From positions 5,394,001 to 5,458,000 of the forward strand of contig NZ_CP134398.1 of assembly GCF_002968335.2 (NCBI RefSeq): DNA of 64,000 bases, in the 5' to 3' direction. The notes under the pieces are model-generated. The model was given only the letters and a program-made list of their open reading frames with translations. It was not told the DNA's origin and made no database searches. Origin of the DNA: Mycobacterium sp. ITM-2016-00316 (GTDB lineage: Bacteria > Actinomycetota > Actinomycetes > Mycobacteriales > Mycobacteriaceae). The position numbers were made by a program, and so were the translations under genes. Positions 1 to 7,732 of this stretch are shown here, piece after piece. Each line of letters starts with the position of its first letter. The stretch's first letter is position 1.

Positions 1-1019
1 AATCCAACGACCGCAAACCGGTCGGCTGGCCGTCCCGCCTGACCAAGGCACGGCTGCACTTCGTCACCGGCAAGGGCGGCACCGGCAAGTCGACGATCGC
101 GGCGGCGCTGGCACTGGCGCTGGCCGCCGGGGGCCGCAAGGTACTGCTGGTGGAGGTCGAAGGACGCCAAGGCATCGCCCAACTCTTCGACGTGCCCCCG
201 CTTCCCTACAAGGAAGTCAAGATCGCCACCGCCGACGGTGGCGGGCAGGTCAACGCGCTGGCCATCGACACCGAGGCGGCGTTCCTGGAATACCTCGACA
301 TGTTCTACAACCTCGGCATCGCCGGTCGCGCGATGCGCCGCATCGGTGCGGTCGAGTTCGCCACCACGATCGCTCCGGGCCTGCGCGATGTGCTGCTCAC
401 CGGCAAGATCAAAGAGATCGTGGTGCGCAACGACAAGCCGGCCAAGACCGGCCAGACCGCCTACGACGCGATCGTGGTCGATGCTCCCCCGACGGGGCGC
501 ATCTCACGCTTTCTCGATGTCACCAAGGCGGTGTCCGAGTTGGCCAAGGGCGGTCCGGTGCACTCGCAGGCCGAGGGCGTGGTCAAGATCCTGCATTCGG
601 ATCTGACCACCATCCACCTGGTGACCCTGCTGGAGGCGCTGCCCGTGCAGGAGACCATCGAGGCGATCAGCGAACTGCGCGAACTCGATCTGCCCATCGG
701 CAGCGTGATCGTCAATCGCAACATCCCCTCCTACCTGTCCGCCGCGGACCTCACCAAGGCCGCCGAGGGTGACATCGACGCCGATGCCGTCCGCGCCGGA
801 CTCGAGGCCGCCGGGATCACGTTGTCGGACAGCGATTTCGCCGGACTGCTCACCGAGTCCATCCAGCATGCCACCCGGATCGCCGCACGCGCCGAGAGCG
901 CGGAACTGCTCGAAGATCTCGACGTGGCCCGGCTGGAACTTCCCGCCATCGCCGACGGCGTCGACCTCGGCAGTCTGTACGAACTCGCCGAAGCACTTGC
1001 CGCCCAAGGAGTCCGATGA
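1..1019 (+). CDS. ArsA/Get3-like ATPase, first of a pair (5' end outside window)
   Basis: The reading frame is already open at base 3, so the gene starts upstream of the window. The visible product opens with a deviant Walker A loop ([11 protein letters not shown], encoded near base 63) typical of ArsA/Get3/MinD-type P-loop ATPases, followed by a switch region [10 protein letters not shown] around base 472. It closely resembles, from memory, mycobacterial Rv3679. The family couples ATP hydrolysis to client binding; the mycobacterial pair has been discussed as a Get3-like anion ATPase, but the exact client is not evident here. Its stop overlaps the start of the second ATPase by 4 bases (ATGA), so the two are translationally coupled and probably form a heteromeric complex. 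No membrane segments are visible. Family call is secure; physiological role is inference. Confidence 0.93.
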   Translation, partial: SNDRKPVGWPSRLTKARLHFVTGKGGTGKSTIAAALALALAAGGRKVLLVEVEGRQGIAQLFDVPPLPYKEVKIATADGGGQVNALAIDTEAAFLEYLDMFYNLGIAGRAMRRIGAVEFATTIAPGLRDVLLTGKIKEIVVRNDKPAKTGQTAYDAIVVDAPPTGRISRFLDVTKAVSELAKGGPVHSQAEGVVKILHSDLTTIHLVTLLEALPVQETIEAISELRELDLPIGSVIVNRNIPSYLSAADLTKAAEGDIDADAVRAGLEAAGITLSDSDFAGLLTESIQHATRIAARAESAELLEDLDVARLELPAIADGVDLGSLYELAEALAAQGVR

Positions 1020-2149
1020 GTACCACGCCTCCCACCCTGAACCTGGGTGCGATTCTCGCCGACACCGCCAACCGGGTGATCGTGTGCTGCGGCGCCGGCG
1101 GCGTCGGTAAGACAACCACCGCCGCCGCAATGGCGCTGCGCGCAGCCGAAAGTGGCCGCACCGTGGTGGTGCTGACCATCGACCCGGCCAAACGACTGGC
1201 GCAGGCACTGGGCATCGAGAGCCTGGGCAACAACCCGCAGCGGGTGCCGCTGGCCCCCGAGGTGACCGGCGAACTGCACGCCATGATGCTCGACATGCGC
1301 CGCACCTTCGATGAGATGGTGCTGCAGTACTCATCGGATTCCGAACGCGCAGAAGCGATTCTGGAGAACCAGTTCTACCAGACGGTGGCCACCTCACTGG
1401 CGGGCACGCAGGAGTACATGGCGATGGAGAAGCTCGGCCAGCTGCTGGCCGAGGACAAATGGGACCTGATCGTGGTGGACACCCCACCGTCGCGCAACGC
1501 GCTGGACTTCCTGGACGCACCCAAACGGCTCGGCAGCTTCATGGACAGCCGGCTGTGGCGACTGCTGCTGGCCCCCGGCCGCGGGATCGGCAAGCTCGTC
1601 ACCGGCGCCGTCGGACTGGCGATGAAGGCACTGTCAACGGTGCTCGGATCCCAGATGTTGGCTGACGCAGCAGGTTTCGTGCAGGCGCTGGACGCCACCT
1701 TCGACGGGTTCCGGCAGAAGGCGGACAAGACCTACGAGCTGCTCAAGCGCCGCGGCACCCAGTTCGTGGTGGTGTCGGCGGCCGAACCGGATGCGCTGCG
1801 CGAGGCTTCGTTCTTTGTCGACCGGTTGTCGCAGGAGAAGATGCCGCTGGCCGGGCTGATTCTCAACCGCACCCACCCGACGCTGACCAGCCTGGCCGGC
1901 GAGAAGGCCGCCGAGGCCGCCGATCAGCTCGATGCCGAGCAGGGTGCGGGCGGGTTGACCGCTGCGGTGCTGCGGGTGCACGCCGCGCGGGCGGCCACCG
2001 CCAAGCGCGAGGTGCGGCTGCTGTCCCGGTTCACCGGCGCCAACCCGCATGTCGCGATCGTCGGGGTGCCGTCGCTTCCATTCGACGTATCGGATCTGGA
2101 AGCGCTGCGCGCCATCGGCGATCAGCTCACGGGCGTCGCGGCGAGCTAG
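1016..2149 (+). CDS. ArsA/Get3-like ATPase, second of a pair
   Basis: 377-residue ArsA-family ATPase, resembling Rv3680. The Walker A loop [15 protein letters not shown] lies about 25 residues in, and the switch II-like stretch [17 protein letters not shown] near residues 151-167. The ATG overlaps the upstream stop (ATGA), which fixes the start and shows an operon with the first ATPase. The protein is soluble and lacks the Cys triad of the arsenite-responsive ArsA, so a role with ArsB-type arsenite export is not supported by its sequence. A heteromeric partner of the upstream protein is the natural inference. The gene converges with whiB4 and overlaps its stop codon by 4 bases. Confidence 0.93.
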   Translation: MSTTPPTLNLGAILADTANRVIVCCGAGGVGKTTTAAAMALRAAESGRTVVVLTIDPAKRLAQALGIESLGNNPQRVPLAPEVTGELHAMMLDMRRTFDEMVLQYSSDSERAEAILENQFYQTVATSLAGTQEYMAMEKLGQLLAEDKWDLIVVDTPPSRNALDFLDAPKRLGSFMDSRLWRLLLAPGRGIGKLVTGAVGLAMKALSTVLGSQMLADAAGFVQALDATFDGFRQKADKTYELLKRRGTQFVVVSAAEPDALREASFFVDRLSQEKMPLAGLILNRTHPTLTSLAGEKAAEAADQLDAEQGAGGLTAAVLRVHAARAATAKREVRLLSRFTGANPHVAIVGVPSLPFDVSDLEALRAIGDQLTGVAAS

Positions 2150-2502
2150 ACCGCGCTGCGGTGCTTGCGCTGGGCGGCGAAGAAGTCCGCCCAGGACACC
2201 ACCTCGGGGTGCTGCTTGAGCAGGGCGCGGCGCTGGCGCTCGGTCATGCCGCCCCAGACCCCGAACTCGACCTTGTTGTCCAGGGCGTCGGCGCCGCATT
2301 CGGCGATGACGGGGCAATGCCGGCAGATGACTGCCGCCTTGCGCTGGGCGGCTCCGCGTACGAAAAGCTCATCGGGGTCTGCCTGCCGGCAGCGCGCCTG
2401 CGAAACCCACGCGATCCTGGCCTCGGCCTCAGCTCCGGGGGCGGCAGCGTGGAGTTGGGGGCTAACGCCAATCTTGTGCGTGGCAGATGATGTGACTGAC
2501 AC
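2146..2502 (-). CDS. whiB4: WhiB-family iron-sulfur regulator WhiB4
   Basis: Actinobacterial WhiB proteins bind a redox-sensitive 4Fe-4S cluster and regulate transcription. Four conserved cysteines are visible (ARCRQ, then CRHC, then ECGAD), followed by the diagnostic GVWGG turn and a basic C-terminus ([12 protein letters not shown]). The block from [22 protein letters not shown] onward is essentially that of M. tuberculosis WhiB4 as remembered. The open frame extends further upstream, but GTG at 2502 is preceded by an AAGGGA ribosome-binding site at 6 nt and gives 118 residues, the length of M. tuberculosis WhiB4; this start is preferred. Known role of the family member: oxidative-stress response and antioxidant gene control. 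Divergent from ponA2. Confidence 0.95.
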   Translation of the reverse strand: MSVTSSATHKIGVSPQLHAAAPGAEAEARIAWVSQARCRQADPDELFVRGAAQRKAAVICRHCPVIAECGADALDNKVEFGVWGGMTERQRRALLKQHPEVVSWADFFAAQRKHRSAV

Positions 2503-2553
2503 CAGCGATCCCTTCGTCCGGACTACATAACACGTAGATGTAATCTGCGCCAC

Positions 2554-2727
2554 ATTGCGTCCAGAGTGTTACCTGAATCGCATTGTGTGTCCAAGCTAGG
2601 TGGTCAGTGGCCTTTTACGCAACAGTCAGATCACGCTTTTTTGGGACGACCGTGCCGTCAGGGCCCCGAAAGCGGCATTCGCCCGGCTCGCGGGCCCCGA
2701 TTGGACCCGCTGGCTACTCTGTAACTC
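2554..2727. promoter_or_regulatory. whiB4-ponA2 divergent intergenic region with leaderless ponA2 promoter
   Basis: This AT-richer stretch separates divergent whiB4 and ponA2. On the plus strand a TACTCT box at 2715-2720 ends exactly 7 nt before the ponA2 ATG, the geometry of a mycobacterial leaderless transcript starting at the A of ATG. No Shine-Dalgarno sequence precedes ponA2, which agrees. Nothing else recognisable was seen. Confidence 0.6.
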
Positions 2728-5172
2728 ATGCCTGAGCAGCCCCCGACACGTCCCCCGGTAGCGGTGACGGTCATCAAACTGATGTGGTGCTGTCTGCTGG
2801 CCGCCGTCATCGCCGCCGGATTGATGTTCCCGGTCGTCGGCGGGATAGGCCTGATGTCCAACCGGGCCTCCGATGTGGTCGCCAACGGATCGGCGCAGTT
2901 GGTCGAGGGTGACATCCCGGCGGTGTCGACGATGACCGACGCCCGCGGCAACCCGATCGCCTGGCTGTACACGCAGCGCCGCTTCGAGGTGCCCACCGAT
3001 CAGATCGCCAACGCCATGAAGCTGGCGATCGTCTCCATCGAGGACAAACGGTTCGCCGAGCACAACGGTGTGGACTGGCAGGGCACGCTGACCGGCCTGT
3101 CCGGTTACCTCTCCGGCAACCTGGACACCCGTGGCGGTTCCACCATCGAGCAGCAGTACGTGAAGAACTATCAACTGCTGGTGGTCGCCCAGACCGACGC
3201 CGAGAAGCGCGCGGCCATCGAGACCACCCCGGCCCGCAAGCTGCGCGAGATCCGGATGGCGCTGACGCTGGACAAGACGCTCACCAAACCGGAGATCCTG
3301 ACCCGGTACCTGAACCTGGTGTCCTTCGGTAACGGCGCCTTCGGCGTCCAGGACGCCGCTCAGACCTACTTCGGGGTCAACGCCTCCGAGCTGAACTGGC
3401 AGCAGGCCGCGCTGCTGGCCGGCATGGTTCAGTCGACCAGCGTGCTGAACCCCTACACCAACCCCGAGGGTGCGCTGGCCCGCCGGAACCTGGTGCTGGA
3501 CACCATGATCGAGAACGTGCCGCAGGAAGCCGAGGCGCTGCGCGCGGCCAAGCTGGAACCACTCGGCGTGCTGCCGACGCCCAACGAGTTGCCGCGCGGG
3601 TGCATCGCGGCCGGGGACCGCGCCTTCTTCTGCGACTACGCGCTGGACTACCTGGCGCGCGCCGGAATCAGCAAGGAGCAGATCGCCAAGGGCGGATATC
3701 TGATCAAGACGACGCTGGATCCCGATGTACAGGCCAACATCAAATCGGCCGTGAACCAGTACGCCCCGTCGGATATCACCGGCGTCGCCAGCGTGATGAG
3801 CGTCGTCAGGCCGGGCAAGGAGGCCCACCCGGTGGTGGCGATGGCCAGTAACCGCACCTACGGCCTGAACACCGACGCCGGCGAGACCATGCAGCCGCAG
3901 CCCTTCTCGCTGGCCGGAAACGGTGCGGGTTCGGTGTTCAAGATCTTCACCGTCGCCGCCGGCATGGAGATGGGCATGGGCATCGACACCCAGCTTCCGG
4001 TGCCGCCGGCATTCCAGGCCAAGGGACTGGGCAGCAGCAGTTCGCCGGGTTGCCCGCCGGCCACCTGGTGTGTGCGCAACGCCGGTGGTTACAGCGGCTC
4101 GATGAACATCACCGACGCGCTGGCCACCTCCCCGAACACTGCCTTTGCGAAGCTGATCTCCCAGGTGGGCGTGCAGCGGGCCGTCGACATGTCGGTGCGC
4201 CTGGGGCTGCGGTCCTACGCGCTGCCCGGTACCGCCCGCGACTACGACCCGGACAGTAACGAGAGCCTCGCCGATTTCGTGAAACGGCAGAACCTCGGCT
4301 CGTTCACCCTGGGCCCCATCGAGGTCAACGGGCTCGAGCTGTCCAACGTCGCCGCCACGATCGCCTCGGGTGGCACCTGGTGCCCGCCGAATCCGATCGA
4401 CAAGGTCTTCGACCGCAACGGCACCGAGGTCGCGGTGACCACCGAGACCTGCGAGCAGGTCGTGCCCGAGGGCCTGGCCAACACGCTGGCCAATGCGCTG
4501 AGCAAGGACGACACCGGCGCGGGTACCGCCGCCGCGGCGGCGGGATCGGTGGGCTGGAACCTGCCGATGTCCGGCAAGACCGGCACCACCGAATCGAACC
4601 GCTCCTCGGCCTTCCTGGGTTTCACCAGTGAGTTCGCCGCCGCCAACTACATCTACGACGACTCCACCACGCCCAGCGAGCTGTGCTCGTTCCCGTTGCG
4701 GCAATGCGGTTCGGGAAACCTGTTCGGCGGCAACGAGCCCGCCCGGACCTGGTTCGCGGCGATGAAGCCGATCACCCCGGACACCGTGGTGCTGCCGCCG
4801 ACCGATCCCCGCTACGTCGAGGGTGGGCCGGGTTCCCGAGTGCCCAGCGTGGGCGGTATGAACCTCGATCTGGCCCGCCAGCGGCTCCGTGAGGCCGGGT
4901 TCCAGGTCGCCGCCGACCCGCAGCCGGTCAACAGCACCTCACCGGCCGGTTACGTGGTGGGGACATCGCCGTCCGGGCAGACCATCCCGGGCTCGATCAT
5001 CACGATCCAGACCAGCAACGGCATCGCGCCGCCCCCACCGCCGCCGCCGGTGGGCATCCCCGGCCTGCCACCGCCGGTCGGCGAGACGGTGATCCAGATT
5101 CCCGGTCTGCCGCCGATCACGGTGCCGGTGTTGGGGCCACCACCTCCCCCGCCACCCCCTCCCGCACCATGA
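2728..5172 (+). CDS. ponA2: Bifunctional penicillin-binding protein PonA2 (class A PBP with PASTA domain)
   Basis: 814-residue class A PBP that polymerises glycan strands and crosslinks peptidoglycan outside the membrane. A membrane anchor spans about residues 14-40. The glycosyltransferase (GT51) domain carries the catalytic motif EDKRFAEHNGVDW (Glu105) and GGSTIEQQYVKN (about 136-147). The transpeptidase domain shows SVFK (Ser402-Lys405), SPN (468-470) and KTGT (617-620). A single PASTA domain follows (about 712-774), then a Pro-rich tail of proline runs. Length and domain order match mycobacterial PonA2 (Rv3682). Known for the family: maintenance of the cell wall in stress or non-replicating states. 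Transcription looks leaderless (see upstream region). The downstream phosphoesterase lies 20 bp away. Confidence 0.96.
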   Translation: MPEQPPTRPPVAVTVIKLMWCCLLAAVIAAGLMFPVVGGIGLMSNRASDVVANGSAQLVEGDIPAVSTMTDARGNPIAWLYTQRRFEVPTDQIANAMKLAIVSIEDKRFAEHNGVDWQGTLTGLSGYLSGNLDTRGGSTIEQQYVKNYQLLVVAQTDAEKRAAIETTPARKLREIRMALTLDKTLTKPEILTRYLNLVSFGNGAFGVQDAAQTYFGVNASELNWQQAALLAGMVQSTSVLNPYTNPEGALARRNLVLDTMIENVPQEAEALRAAKLEPLGVLPTPNELPRGCIAAGDRAFFCDYALDYLARAGISKEQIAKGGYLIKTTLDPDVQANIKSAVNQYAPSDITGVASVMSVVRPGKEAHPVVAMASNRTYGLNTDAGETMQPQPFSLAGNGAGSVFKIFTVAAGMEMGMGIDTQLPVPPAFQAKGLGSSSSPGCPPATWCVRNAGGYSGSMNITDALATSPNTAFAKLISQVGVQRAVDMSVRLGLRSYALPGTARDYDPDSNESLADFVKRQNLGSFTLGPIEVNGLELSNVAATIASGGTWCPPNPIDKVFDRNGTEVAVTTETCEQVVPEGLANTLANALSKDDTGAGTAAAAAGSVGWNLPMSGKTGTTESNRSSAFLGFTSEFAAANYIYDDSTTPSELCSFPLRQCGSGNLFGGNEPARTWFAAMKPITPDTVVLPPTDPRYVEGGPGSRVPSVGGMNLDLARQRLREAGFQVAADPQPVNSTSPAGYVVGTSPSGQTIPGSIITIQTSNGIAPPPPPPPVGIPGLPPPVGETVIQIPGLPPITVPVLGPPPPPPPPPAP

Positions 5173-5192
5173 TCGAGCAGTAAGCTGCTCAC

Positions 5193-6140
5193 ATGTCGCA
5201 CCTGAAGAACACTGCCGCGATCGCCGCCGGCACCCTGGCCGCAGGCATCGGCTATGCGTCGTTGATCGAGCGCAACGCGTTCGCACTTCGGGAACTGACG
5301 ATGCCGGTGCTGACACCGGGATCGACGCCATTGCGGGTGCTGCACCTGTCCGACCTGCACATGCTGCCGCGTCAGCGGCGCAAGCAGGCCTGGCTGCGGG
5401 AGCTGGCGACGTTGGCGCCGGATTTCGTGGTCAACACCGGGGACAACCTGTCGCATCAGAAGGCGGTACCCGCCGTCGTGCAGGCCCTCGGCGATCTGTT
5501 GTCGGTGCCCGGGGTGTTCGTGTTCGGCAGCAACGACTATTTCGCGCCGAGGCCCAAGAACCCAACGAACTACCTGTTCAACAAGAAGCGCCGGATCCAC
5601 GGTGACCCGCTGCCCTGGCAGGACCTGCGGGCGGCCTTCACCGAGCGGGGCTGGCTGGACATGACGCACACCCGCCGCGAGTTCGATGTCGCCGGGCTGC
5701 GGATCGCCGCGGCCGGGGTGGACGACCCGCACCTCAAGCGGGACCGCTACGAGACCATCGCCGGAGCCCCCAGCCCGACCGCGAACCTGTCGCTGGGCGT
5801 CACCCACTCCCCCGAGCCGTGGGTGCTCGACCGGTTCGCCGCCGACGGCTACCAGCTGGTGATGGCCGGGCACACGCACGGCGGTCAACTGTGCCTGCCG
5901 TTCTACGGTGCCGTCGCGACAAACTGCGAACTGGACCGCACCCGCGCCAAGGGCCCGTCGCAGTGGGGCGCGGATATGAAACTGCATGTGTCCGCGGGCA
6001 TCGGTACCTCCCCGTACGCACCGGTGCGGTTCTGCTGCCGGCCGGAGGCCACGCTGCTGACCTTGGTGGCCACGCCCACCAAGAACTCGCTGCTGGGTAC
6101 CCGTGCCGGACAAGCACATCCGACCGTATCGGCCCGGTGA
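5193..6140 (+). CDS. Membrane-anchored metallophosphoesterase
   Basis: 315-residue calcineurin-like phosphoesterase, Rv3683-like. A hydrophobic N-terminus ([18 protein letters not shown]) precedes the metal-binding motifs: LHLSDLHM (DxH), NTGDNL (GD), GSNDY (the GNxx position, here with Ser-Asn-Asp), and the C-terminal GHTHGGQ. These ligands bind two divalent metals in the family. The substrate is unknown; related enzymes act on UDP-diacylglucosamine or cyclic nucleotides, but nothing here decides between them. A TAAGCT box at 5181-5186 lies 6 nt before the ATG and suggests a leaderless transcript; it overlaps a small hairpin (GAGCAG and CTGCTC arms, 5174-5189). The stop overlaps the GTG of the next gene by 4 bases (GTGA). 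Confidence 0.9.
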   Translation: MSHLKNTAAIAAGTLAAGIGYASLIERNAFALRELTMPVLTPGSTPLRVLHLSDLHMLPRQRRKQAWLRELATLAPDFVVNTGDNLSHQKAVPAVVQALGDLLSVPGVFVFGSNDYFAPRPKNPTNYLFNKKRRIHGDPLPWQDLRAAFTERGWLDMTHTRREFDVAGLRIAAAGVDDPHLKRDRYETIAGAPSPTANLSLGVTHSPEPWVLDRFAADGYQLVMAGHTHGGQLCLPFYGAVATNCELDRTRAKGPSQWGADMKLHVSAGIGTSPYAPVRFCCRPEATLLTLVATPTKNSLLGTRAGQAHPTVSAR

Positions 6141-7237
6141 GCGTCGAGGGCGATATCGCCTGTGGCGGGCCTCGAGACTGGGTGGACAATGCCGTCCGGT
6201 TGATCGAGGCCGACGCACGCCGCAGCGCCGACACCCACCTGCTGCGCTATCCGCTGCCGGCGTGGGCCGACGAGTTCGACGTTCAGCTGTATCTCAAGGA
6301 CGAGACGACGCACATCACCGGCAGCCTCAAGCACCGGTTGGCGCGCTCGCTGTTCCTCTACGCGCTGTGCAACGGCTGGATCGGTGAGGGCACCACCGTC
6401 ATCGAGGCATCGTCGGGATCCACCGCGGTGTCCGAGGCGTATTTCGCCGCTCTTCTGGGCGTGCCGTTCATCGCGGTGATGCCGTCCTCCACGAGCGCGT
6501 CGAAGATCGCACTCATCGAATCCCAAGGTGGGCGTTGCCATTTCGTCGCGACATCGGCCCAGGTGTACGCGGAGGCCGAACGGCTGGCGGAACAGACCGG
6601 TGGGCATTACCTGGATCAGTTCACCAACGCCGAACGTGCCACCGACTGGCGTGGCAACAACAACATCGCCGAATCGATCTTCGACCAGCTGTGCCAGGAG
6701 ACGCACCCCGTGCCGGACTGGATCGTGGTGGGCGCCGGGACGGGAGGCACCAGTGCCACCATCGGCCGCTATCTGCGCTACCGCCGCCACCGGACCCGGT
6801 TGTGCGTCGTCGACCCCGAGAACTCGGCCTTCTACCCGTCCTACGCGCAACGCGATCCGGCGTTCGCGACCGGGGCGTCCTCACGCATCGAGGGAATCGG
6901 CCGGCCGCGGGTCGAGCCGTCATTCTTACCGGGCGTGGTGGACCGGATGATGACGGTGCCCGATGCGGCGTCCGTGGCCGCCGCGCATCACGTCGGCCGG
7001 GTACTGGGCCGCCGGGTGGGCCCGTCGACGGGCACCAACATCTGGGGTGCGTTCCGGCTGCTGGCCGAGATGATCTCCCAGCAACGCAGCGGCTCGGTGG
7101 TGACCCTGCTGGCCGACAGCGGCGACCGCTACGCGGATACCTACTTCGACAGTGAGTGGCTGGCCAGCCACGGGTTGAACCCCTCGGAACCGGCCTCGGC
7201 GCTGGCCCAGTTCGAATCCTCGGGCCGCTGGGCCTGA
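6137..7237 (+). CDS. PLP-dependent cysteine-synthase-family enzyme
   Basis: 366 residues of the beta-family fold-type II PLP enzymes (cysteine synthase, cystathionine beta-synthase), resembling Rv3684. The PLP lysine context is [12 protein letters not shown] near residue 53, the substrate loop [15 protein letters not shown] near residue 77, and the phosphate-binding glycine loop [12 protein letters not shown] near residue 200. The GTG start at 6137 overlaps the stop of the phosphoesterase (GTGA); the frame is open further upstream but that part lies inside the phosphoesterase gene. The family catalyses beta-replacement on serine or O-acetylserine. The loop reads SSGST rather than the usual TSGNT, so substrate choice is uncertain and the name cysteine synthase should not be taken literally. 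Confidence 0.85.
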   Translation: MSVEGDIACGGPRDWVDNAVRLIEADARRSADTHLLRYPLPAWADEFDVQLYLKDETTHITGSLKHRLARSLFLYALCNGWIGEGTTVIEASSGSTAVSEAYFAALLGVPFIAVMPSSTSASKIALIESQGGRCHFVATSAQVYAEAERLAEQTGGHYLDQFTNAERATDWRGNNNIAESIFDQLCQETHPVPDWIVVGAGTGGTSATIGRYLRYRRHRTRLCVVDPENSAFYPSYAQRDPAFATGASSRIEGIGRPRVEPSFLPGVVDRMMTVPDAASVAAAHHVGRVLGRRVGPSTGTNIWGAFRLLAEMISQQRSGSVVTLLADSGDRYADTYFDSEWLASHGLNPSEPASALAQFESSGRWA

Positions 7238-7320
7238 TCCTCGCGCCGCCCGCTCACGTACAGCCAGAGCGCAGCCAGGACGAAGAACCCGATGTAGATC
7301 GACGCTCCCAACCCGGTCAT
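7141..7320 (-). CDS. Possible small single-pass membrane protein (59 aa)
   Basis: A 59-codon frame too short for many gene finders. It starts at ATG 7320 with a good ribosome-binding site (GAGG, 5 nt upstream). The product begins [21 protein letters not shown], one clear transmembrane helix (about residues 5-22) followed by a basic SGRRED turn and a polar tail. The 3' half (7141-7237) is antisense to the end of the PLP-enzyme gene, so its composition there may be imposed by the opposite strand. Function is unknown. It is called because start, Shine-Dalgarno and hydrophobic helix coincide in an otherwise non-coding gap; codon use cannot settle it. Confidence 0.45.
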   Translation of the reverse strand: MTGLGASIYIGFFVLAALWLYVSGRREDQAQRPEDSNWASAEAGSEGFNPWLASHSLSK

Positions 7321-7462
7321 ATCTGCCTCACTTCATGTCATGGACCGCCCCCGCCGGCGTCCTTGATGTCTATAACAACACCGGGGTCCGACATCCTTCC
7401 CGCACGGCGGTAGCCGTTTGGCTTTCCGGCCACCCGGTGCGATACGCTGTCGTGGCTTCACG

Positions 7463-7536
7463 CGGGGTGTGGCGCAGCTTGGTAGCGTGCTTCGTTCGGG
7501 ACGAAGAGGTCGTGGGTTCAAATCCCGCCACCCCGA
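7463..7536 (+). tRNA. tRNA-Pro (anticodon CGG)
   Basis: A 74-nt cloverleaf. Acceptor arm CGGGGTG (7463-7469) pairs with CACCCCG (7529-7535), with discriminator A at 7536. The D arm has GCGC/GCGT stems. The anticodon stem CTTCG/CGAAG closes the loop TTCGGGA, giving anticodon CGG, which reads CCG proline codons. The T arm is GTGGG-TTCAAAT-CCCGC. No CCA is encoded. A rho-independent terminator follows 21 nt downstream. Confidence 0.95.
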
Positions 7537-7557
7537 CTCGTGGGAAAACAGGTGAGA

Positions 7558-7597
7558 GGCCCTGACCGGGAAACCGGTTCAGGGCCTTCTTGCTTTT
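7558..7597 (+). terminator. Rho-independent terminator after tRNA-Pro
   Basis: GGCCCTGACCGG (7558-7569) pairs with CCGGTTCAGGGCC (7574-7586) around a GAAA tetraloop with one bulged T. It is followed by TTCTTGCTTTT. This is a strong intrinsic terminator by mycobacterial standards and probably ends the tRNA transcript. Confidence 0.8.
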
Positions 7598-7732
7598 CGC
7601 TGCAACAATGCGGATTCTCTATGGTCAGCGCAAACAGGCGCGGTTCCCATACTCCCGGTCGATTGTGTGCCCGGCCTCGTGTCGGGACTTGCCGATAGGC
7701 TTCCTCCGTCGTGTGACGTGGAAGGGCGTGTG

